A program made the position numbers and the translations under genes. From NCBI RefSeq assembly GCF_042677145.1, contig NZ_JBHTIT010000001.1, forward strand, positions 620,001 through 684,000: DNA of 64,000 nt, read 5' to 3'. The stretch's first letter is position 1, and the number at the start of each line of letters is the position of its first letter. Shown here piece by piece: positions 59,168-64,000 of this stretch. The stretch is from Perlucidibaca wandonensis (GTDB lineage: Bacteria > Pseudomonadota > Gammaproteobacteria > Pseudomonadales > Moraxellaceae). Under the pieces are notes generated by a model, which did no database searches, was not told the DNA's origin, and saw only the letters and a program-made list of their open reading frames with translations.

Positions 59168-60030
59168 CCCCAGTTGCCAGTTCGAGCCGCAATCACTCGT
59201 ACTTGATTAGCACCTTTTGCGCGGCAATAAGGCAGTCGCTCAGCAAAATCGCGTGGGCGTAGCAAATGTGCGCTGCCAAAGCCAGAGAGTAATAAGGCCT
59301 GTTCAGCACTCGCTTCACCATCAAAATGCAGATGCACCTGGCTGCGAACAAAGCGTGACAGCATTTTCACAAAGGCTTTGCTTGCTAGATCGTTACTGAG
59401 GTTACTTAGATGAATGTCGGATAGATAAATACCACGTTGCATATGGCCTAGTGCATCGGCTATACGGCTCCAAAGGCCAATCACGCTGTTGGTATCGAAG
59501 TAATTGATCAAGCCCTCGGTGATGATGGCTGTGCCTTTGCGGCGGTCTAAGGTGCTGATCAGTGCGTTCAAGCTTAGCGGGCAATCATCGCTAAAAGCAT
59601 CTATATCAACGACACGATGATTACTGCTATCGAGGCCAGCGTTTTTTAGTAGCTCACGCTTGCGCTGAGCCATGGCCGGCAAATCTGCCTCGATATACTC
59701 AATCGCATCGCCATGACGCTCCGCAAAGCGCCAACCGCGAGGTGATAAGCCACTAGCAATTTCGATCACTTGAGTGATTGCGCCGCTACTAATGGCACGC
59801 TCTAGCTGGAGGTCGATGAGTGTGTGTCGCGCCAGTAAAATATTATCCATGCTGGGGCCGCTTAGGCGTTGCGAAAGCCATTGTGGCCCACGTAATGCGG
59901 CGTATAAGGCTTGGCCTTTAAGCGTGGCAAAAGAGGGGTGGGATAGGCCGTTGGCAACCCAGACATAGCCGGTGTAATGCGCGGTGGGGCTGATGTTATT
60001 GTTATTTTTTTCTTGGCTATTTTTGGCCAT
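59164..60030 (-). CDS. SAM methyltransferase, leucine carboxyl methyltransferase family
   Basis: A 288-residue LCMT/Tcmp-like methyltransferase (PF04072): IDLQLERAISSGAITQVIEI ASGLSPRG as the SAM loop, then YIEADLPAMAQRKRELL and TAIITEGLINYFD. Family members O-methylate carboxyl groups or polyketide intermediates. I choose ATG 60030 with GGAG five bases upstream. It converges with the MFS gene. Confidence 0.85.
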   Translation of the reverse strand: MAKNSQEKNNNNISPTAHYTGYVWVANGLSHPSFATLKGQALYAALRGPQWLSQRLSGPSMDNILLARHTLIDLQLERAISSGAITQVIEIASGLSPRGWRFAERHGDAIEYIEADLPAMAQRKRELLKNAGLDSSNHRVVDIDAFSDDCPLSLNALISTLDRRKGTAIITEGLINYFDTNSVIGLWSRIADALGHMQRGIYLSDIHLSNLSNDLASKAFVKMLSRFVRSQVHLHFDGEASAEQALLLSGFGSAHLLRPRDFAERLPYCRAKGANQVRVIAARTGNWG

Positions 60031-60168
60031 GACCACTCCAATTAAAAGTCACGCTAGGCGGCTCTCGCACCCGTGCTTAGCGCTCGCAGACTACGGCGAT
60101 TTTTATGATGGCGCTAGCGCATTGGTCGTTCTTGTTGTGTAACGCTTGCCAACTTACGGAGTCTAAGT

Positions 60169-61065
60169 GTGTATATGGGCCATTTAATGAGTGTAATGAC
60201 TATGCGATTACCGTGTCTGATTCGATCTGTACTGCTCCACGCGCTGCTGCTTTGCGGTCTCTCACCATTGCTTCATGCCGAGGAGTTACCATCGCCAGAA
60301 ACTGTGCGTTATAGCTCGCCGCAATGGCCAGCTAATCTGCAGGCCGATATTTATCGCCCCAATAGTTCAGCGTTAGCGCCAACGGTCATGGTGATTCACG
60401 GCGGTGGCTGGAGTAGTGGTGCGCGTGACGATGGCTATGTAAAAGAAATTTGCGAACACTTACAGGCTGCGGGCTATGCCGCTGTCTCAGTGTCGTATCG
60501 ACTAGCACCTGAATGGCGCTTTCCTGCGCAGTTAGATGACATGAGTGAGGCGGTGCGCTGGCTAGCCACGCAGGGTGCTGAGCATGGTCTTGATACGTCG
60601 AGTATTGCCGTATGGGGATATTCGGCGGGCGCACACTTGGCTTCGTTATTGGCTATGCAGCCACAGGCATTGCCGATAGCAGCTGTCATTGCTGGCGGTA
60701 TACCAGCCGACCTGCGCGAATGGCCGAACTCAAATATGGTGAAAGACTTGCTCGGCAAGTCGCGTGATGAGGCACCTGAGCTCTGGGCTGTAGCTTCGCC
60801 AGTGACGCAAGTGAGCGCGCAGACTCCACCGTATTTTCTCTATCATGGCCGCCTAGATACGATGGTGAGCTATCAGCAGGCTAAACAAATGCAGGCAGCG
60901 CTAGCGCGCGCTGATGTGCCAGTCACACTCTATACACGCTGGTTTTATGGCCACTTTTTTGCAGCACTTTTCACCGGTGGTAGCAGCGCTGCGGCAACTA
61001 ATTTTCTCGCCTCATACTTGGCGCCTGCCTCGATACCTGCGCATGTCGTCGGGAGTGATATGTGA
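60169..61065 (+). CDS. Exported alpha/beta hydrolase (carboxylesterase-like)
   Basis: The mature hydrolase has VMVIHGGGWSSGARDDGYV (HGGGW oxyanion loop), VSYRLAPEWRFPAQLDDM, nucleophile elbow WGYSAGAHL, acid region LYHGRLDTMV and a His near the C-terminus (GHFFAALFTGG). This is the BD-FAE/HSL-like group. A hydrophobic segment (LIRSVLLHALLLCGLSPLLH) ending AEE is a signal peptide, so it acts in the periplasm. The exact start is unclear: GTG 60169 has GGAG 7 bases before it, while later ATGs (60187, 60202) would give shorter leaders. It overlaps the next gene. Confidence 0.8.
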   Translation: MYMGHLMSVMTMRLPCLIRSVLLHALLLCGLSPLLHAEELPSPETVRYSSPQWPANLQADIYRPNSSALAPTVMVIHGGGWSSGARDDGYVKEICEHLQAAGYAAVSVSYRLAPEWRFPAQLDDMSEAVRWLATQGAEHGLDTSSIAVWGYSAGAHLASLLAMQPQALPIAAVIAGGIPADLREWPNSNMVKDLLGKSRDEAPELWAVASPVTQVSAQTPPYFLYHGRLDTMVSYQQAKQMQAALARADVPVTLYTRWFYGHFFAALFTGGSSAAATNFLASYLAPASIPAHVVGSDM

Positions 61066-61817
61066 TGGGTGTGATTAACGTAGTGGCCACGCTAGTTATT
61101 GCTGCTAGTGCCTTATTGAGCACTCCTGCATCGGCAGTAGAAACGAAGTCTTATTATGGCTATGCCACCGATTTGAAGACAGGCGATTACCTTTATACCG
61201 AGGTGCATAATCACCAATACGATGGCGATCGTTGGCTGTCTGGCACGATGAAGTTTTACGCCCCCGATGGCCGTTTCATGGGCGATAAAACCCTAGATTT
61301 CAGCAAGGATGCCTATATCCCGCTAGTAACGTTCACGCTTGGAGGCGGCCGCTACCAAGACTCCATCACCGCGATCAGCGACAAGTCGATCACGGTGAAA
61401 ACTAAGCGTGATAAAGACATAGAAACCGAGACGATTGCCCGTCAAAAAAACCTAGCGGCCGACTCTGGTTTCAACGGCTTGCTCGTCGATAATCTAGACA
61501 AGTTTAAGGCGGGAAAGTCTATTGACCTAAGCTTGATAGTGATTGGTCGCCGCGACTTTTATCGCTTTAAGGCCGTGCCCAAAGGTCAGTTAGATTTCGC
61601 TGGAGAGAAGGCCATTCGTATAAGCATTCAGCCCGACTCGCTGCTGCGCTTTGTGGTTGATCCTCTCAATGTCATTTACGGTTTAGAGAGTAAGTCCTTG
61701 CTGCGTTATGAAGGCATCTCAAACATTCTTGATCGTGCTACCGGCAAGCCCTTCAATGTGCGCATCGATTATCGCGTCAAACCCGATAAAGCACCGGCAA
61801 AGCTGCCTGGACTCTAA
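61065..61817 (+). CDS. Exported hypothetical protein, 250 aa
   Basis: Signal peptide 1-24 (ends PASA), then a beta-rich mature part: YYGYATDLKTGDYLYTEVHN, SGTMKFYAPDGRFMGDKTLD and YRFKAVPKGQLDFAGEKAIR. The regular strand-turn layout resembles periplasmic or lipid-binding beta proteins (DUF3108-like in outline, a guess). The start overlaps the stop of the esterase gene (TGATG), so the two are coupled and may act on the same envelope substrate. No family was recognised with confidence. Confidence 0.7.
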   Translation: MGVINVVATLVIAASALLSTPASAVETKSYYGYATDLKTGDYLYTEVHNHQYDGDRWLSGTMKFYAPDGRFMGDKTLDFSKDAYIPLVTFTLGGGRYQDSITAISDKSITVKTKRDKDIETETIARQKNLAADSGFNGLLVDNLDKFKAGKSIDLSLIVIGRRDFYRFKAVPKGQLDFAGEKAIRISIQPDSLLRFVVDPLNVIYGLESKSLLRYEGISNILDRATGKPFNVRIDYRVKPDKAPAKLPGL

Positions 61818-61857
61818 TACGTAAAAGACGAAATTGGCGGCTACCGATGGTGTTTGA

Positions 61858-62757
61858 TCATCGCTTCTGGGTAGTGATAAATCTCAACACATAATCTGCC
61901 ACCATTCGTGGGTTTTCAGCTTGCAGAAAATGCCCTACGCCAGGCAGCAAATGGCTTTGTGAGTTTCCAACTAGATCTTTCGCGAGCCGCTCATGAAAGC
62001 CACTGTGCATGCATCCATCATCGCGGCCGGCTAGCAAAAGCAGCGGCTGGCGGATGGGCTTACTCATCAATGCGTAGACTTGGCGAGTGCTGGCCCGCCA
62101 CGGTGTAAATAGCGAACGATAATAGCGAGTGGCGGCCCAGGCGATGTCGGGCTGGCTCAGTGTCGCGCGTGCTTCCGCGATGTCATCTGGCGTGAATAAC
62201 CAACTTGGTGACCAACGCTGCCAGGTTTTTTCTACCCAAGCGGCATGGTCTGCACTGACCCATCGCCACGATTGTGCAGATTGCAGATGCGCCATATAGG
62301 ACGATAGCTTGAGCTGTTTTGGCAGGCTGGGTAGGGCGTGAGTGCTTCTAAGCAGCGGATAAAAGGCCGGAATGGCTAACAAGCTGATGCTTTGCCATAA
62401 CGGCTGGTCTGCTTGTGTGGCGTGTAGTGCCGCGATTTGCGCTAAAACCGCGCCCCAATCATGACCAACTAAATGCGCTTGCGGCTGGCCAAGCTCATTG
62501 CACCATGCCGCTAAGTCTTCAGCGCAAGAGATTAAATCATAGGCCGCATCGCGCTTTGCGCTGTCTTCGGTATAACCACGCAGCCACGGCATCAGAACCT
62601 GATATCCCGCGTCAACAAGTTGCTCGGCAACGCCATACCAACTGTGCGGCGTGTCGGGAAAACCATGCACAAGCATAACTAAGGGCGCTGTTGGTGAGCC
62701 CCAGTGTTCGGCGCGCAGCAAAAGGCTGCCGCGTTGCATAAAGCGGGTGTTTTTCAT
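61858..62757 (-). CDS. Alpha/beta hydrolase (epoxide-hydrolase-like)
   Basis: A 299-residue hydrolase: VMLVHGFPDTPHSWYGVAEQ, MPWLRGYTEDS, nucleophile region GHDWGAVLAQIA with Asp (as in epoxide hydrolases and haloalkane dehalogenases), and GVGHFLQAENPRMV with catalytic His. Asp as nucleophile points to an epoxide hydrolase or dehalogenase. Its start overlaps the stop of the LysR gene (ATGA), so the two are read from one transcript. Confidence 0.82.
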   Translation of the reverse strand: MKNTRFMQRGSLLLRAEHWGSPTAPLVMLVHGFPDTPHSWYGVAEQLVDAGYQVLMPWLRGYTEDSAKRDAAYDLISCAEDLAAWCNELGQPQAHLVGHDWGAVLAQIAALHATQADQPLWQSISLLAIPAFYPLLRSTHALPSLPKQLKLSSYMAHLQSAQSWRWVSADHAAWVEKTWQRWSPSWLFTPDDIAEARATLSQPDIAWAATRYYRSLFTPWRASTRQVYALMSKPIRQPLLLLAGRDDGCMHSGFHERLAKDLVGNSQSHLLPGVGHFLQAENPRMVADYVLRFITTQKR

Positions 62758-63671
62758 TGCGAGTCATCTCCAGAAGCGTGTTCACGTAATAGTGTGAGCA
62801 TGGCCAGCGCCGCTCGTGAGAGCGCGCGTTTGGGGTGATAAACCACGCCAAGCTCTCGAGCCAGTGCGACTTTTTTCACAGGAATTGCCACCACGTCGGC
62901 ATCACATAAATTAGTCGGCAATACGCTCCAGCCTAGCCCAACTGAAGTCATCATCTTTAGCGTTTCAAGATAATTAGTTTCTAAGCTGACCTGCAATTGC
63001 AGCCCCTCACGCGCCAACATGGCTTCGGTTATTTGCCGCGTGAAGGTGTTGCTGGCGGGTAAAATAGCCTCATATAAAGCCAAGTCTGCTGCCGCAATGC
63101 TGCCCTTGCGAGCGGCTTTGATAGCAAGCGGATGCGTCGGTGCTGCGACTACACTTAAAGGGTCTGGCCAAATAACTTCGTTATGCAGACGAGGATCTGG
63201 CGTTGGCGGCAGAGTGACGATGCCCAACTCAAGATCGCCGCTGCGCACCGCTTCATAAGCCTGCTCAGAGTCAATAAAGCGAATATCGAGCCGGACTTTG
63301 GGGTGTGCGCGGCTAAATGCGCGCAAGGTCGGCGGCAGGCGGTGGAGGCCAATATGATGACTGGTGCCTAGCAGCAAAGTGCCGCTCAAGGATTCTTGTG
63401 CGGTGGCGGCGACATCGCGCGCTTGCCGATGCATATCGTCTAGCTCGTGCAGCCAGTCGCGTGCTCGTGGCAGCAGGGCATGGCCAGTTTCGGTCAGGCT
63501 GATGTGCCGGCCAACCCGATCAAACAGCGGCGCGTCGAGATGCGCCTCGAGCTGGCTGATGCGTTTGCTCACTGCCGGCTGCGTGATATGCAGAGCATCG
63601 GCAGCTTGTGAAAATGAGGCATAGCGCGCGACTTCGACAAAAGCGCGCCATAAAGAGCTATCCATTCGCAT
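62754..63671 (-). CDS. LysR-family transcriptional regulator
   Basis: A 305-residue LysR protein: an HTH of about 60 residues (LWRAFVEVARYASFSQAADA LHITQPAVSKRISQLE) and a substrate domain. It is divergent from leuC and separated from it by 146 bp with a 15-bp T-N11-A palindrome at 63701. It may therefore regulate leuCD or the hydrolase behind it; in other bacteria LysR genes divergent from leu genes (LeuO-type) do so, but no direct evidence is seen here. Confidence 0.87.
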   Translation of the reverse strand: MRMDSSLWRAFVEVARYASFSQAADALHITQPAVSKRISQLEAHLDAPLFDRVGRHISLTETGHALLPRARDWLHELDDMHRQARDVAATAQESLSGTLLLGTSHHIGLHRLPPTLRAFSRAHPKVRLDIRFIDSEQAYEAVRSGDLELGIVTLPPTPDPRLHNEVIWPDPLSVVAAPTHPLAIKAARKGSIAAADLALYEAILPASNTFTRQITEAMLAREGLQLQVSLETNYLETLKMMTSVGLGWSVLPTNLCDADVVAIPVKKVALARELGVVYHPKRALSRAALAMLTLLREHASGDDSQ

Positions 63672-63700
63672 TCCATTTGGTAATGGCTTGTATGAAAACT

Positions 63701-63715
63701 ATAAATTGGATTTAT
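63701..63715. promoter_or_regulatory. LysR-type binding motif between lysR and leuC
   Basis: ATAAATTGGATTTAT, a perfect 6-bp inverted repeat (ATAAAT/ATTTAT) around TGG, containing T-N11-A (63702 to 63714). It lies 30 bp from the LysR start in the divergent region and is the expected autoregulatory site. Confidence 0.6.
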
Positions 63716-63817
63716 CACATGCGCTAGCCTATTCTTGCAGGCCTAAAAGCAGTAAAGACACTGAAACGCGCCCAGCAAAGCTATAAAAGCTCATGCAGCG
63801 CAGACAAGGAGGCAATC

Positions 63818-64000
63818 ATGGCCGGCAAAACTTTATACGATAAATTGTGGGAAGACCACGAAGTGACGCGCCGCGATGACGGCTCGAGCTTAATTTATAT
63901 CGATCGTCATCTCTTGCATGAGGTCACTTCGCCGCAAGCGTTTGAAGGTTTGAAGTTAGCTGGCCGCAAGCCTTGGCGTTTGGATGCCAACGTGGCAACG
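63818..64000 (+). CDS. leuC: 3-isopropylmalate dehydratase large subunit (partial, 5' end)
   Basis: The first 61 codons read MAGKTLYDKLWEDHEV, then SLIYIDRHLLHEVTSPQAFE GLKLAGRK, the standard LeuC start with the DRHLLHEVTSPQAFEGL motif. AAGGAGG lies 5 bases before ATG 63818. It catalyses the isomerisation step of leucine synthesis as a 4Fe-4S aconitase-family enzyme; the cluster residues lie beyond the window edge. Confidence 0.95.
   Translation, partial: MAGKTLYDKLWEDHEVTRRDDGSSLIYIDRHLLHEVTSPQAFEGLKLAGRKPWRLDANVAT

Overview
The window reads as chromosome of a mid-G+C marine-type gammaproteobacterium. The best clues are a FadE-type large acyl-CoA dehydrogenase, a DUF3336 patatin lipase, SmrB, PrmB-AroC, DUF2789, long-form AraC regulators of the OruR type and acrylate genes (acuR, acuI). 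A Spongiibacteraceae/Cellvibrionales-like affiliation is my inference; no rRNA or core phylogenetic marker is present.

Layout. 1-5.8 kb: end of an FAD oxidoreductase, two AraC regulators around a D-aminoacylase-type amidohydrolase and a di-iron-type hydrolase. 5.8-11.4 kb: a lipoprotein hydrolase, nrtS, a DsbA-CMD operon divergent from its TetR with twin operators, an EamA transporter, a broken cation-efflux gene, ynfA and a DUF2789 gene. 11.4-20.6 kb: fadE, a broken Crp/Fnr gene and a complete copper/silver efflux operon (cusCBA) behind a small Cys-rich exported protein. 20.6-31.6 kb: an AT-rich HAD gene, an MDR dehydrogenase, a RaiA/HPF-like gene, acuR-acuI, a YheT-like hydrolase, exported KatG, a TauE/SafE transporter and a VOC protein. 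31.7-35.8 kb: a second copper locus (cytochrome c remnant, copA, copB, RcnB-like). 36-38.4 kb: fatty acid desaturase and its AraC neighbour. 39.5-44.2 kb: an overlapping trio of alkyl-DHAP-synthase-like FAD enzyme, GlpD-like dehydrogenase and FGGY kinase. 44.8-64 kb: an ordinary housekeeping block with tRNA-Lys, patatin lipase, PreP-like protease, hydrolases, a mechanosensitive channel, folE, smrB, prmB, aroC, an MFS transporter, a methyltransferase, LysR and the start of leuC.

The strongest unexplained structure is a swarm of about twenty degraded remnants of one IS6-family insertion sequence, recognised by the terminal GGTACTGACAAGTTAAC and by fragments of an IS6-type DDE transposase. All but two or three lie left of 44.75 kb, and none is intact. 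They range from a nearly full but broken copy (29130-29750) to elements reduced to their two ends. Most sit exactly at gene 3' ends, and several supply the stop codon and last residues of the gene. One may supply the -35 box in front of the cus operon. Broken genes (CDF transporter, Crp/Fnr, GMC oxidoreductase, possibly cytochrome c) lie beside these remnants, so the left two thirds look like a patchwork assembled by IS-mediated rearrangement. The right third (after the tRNA) is nearly free of them.
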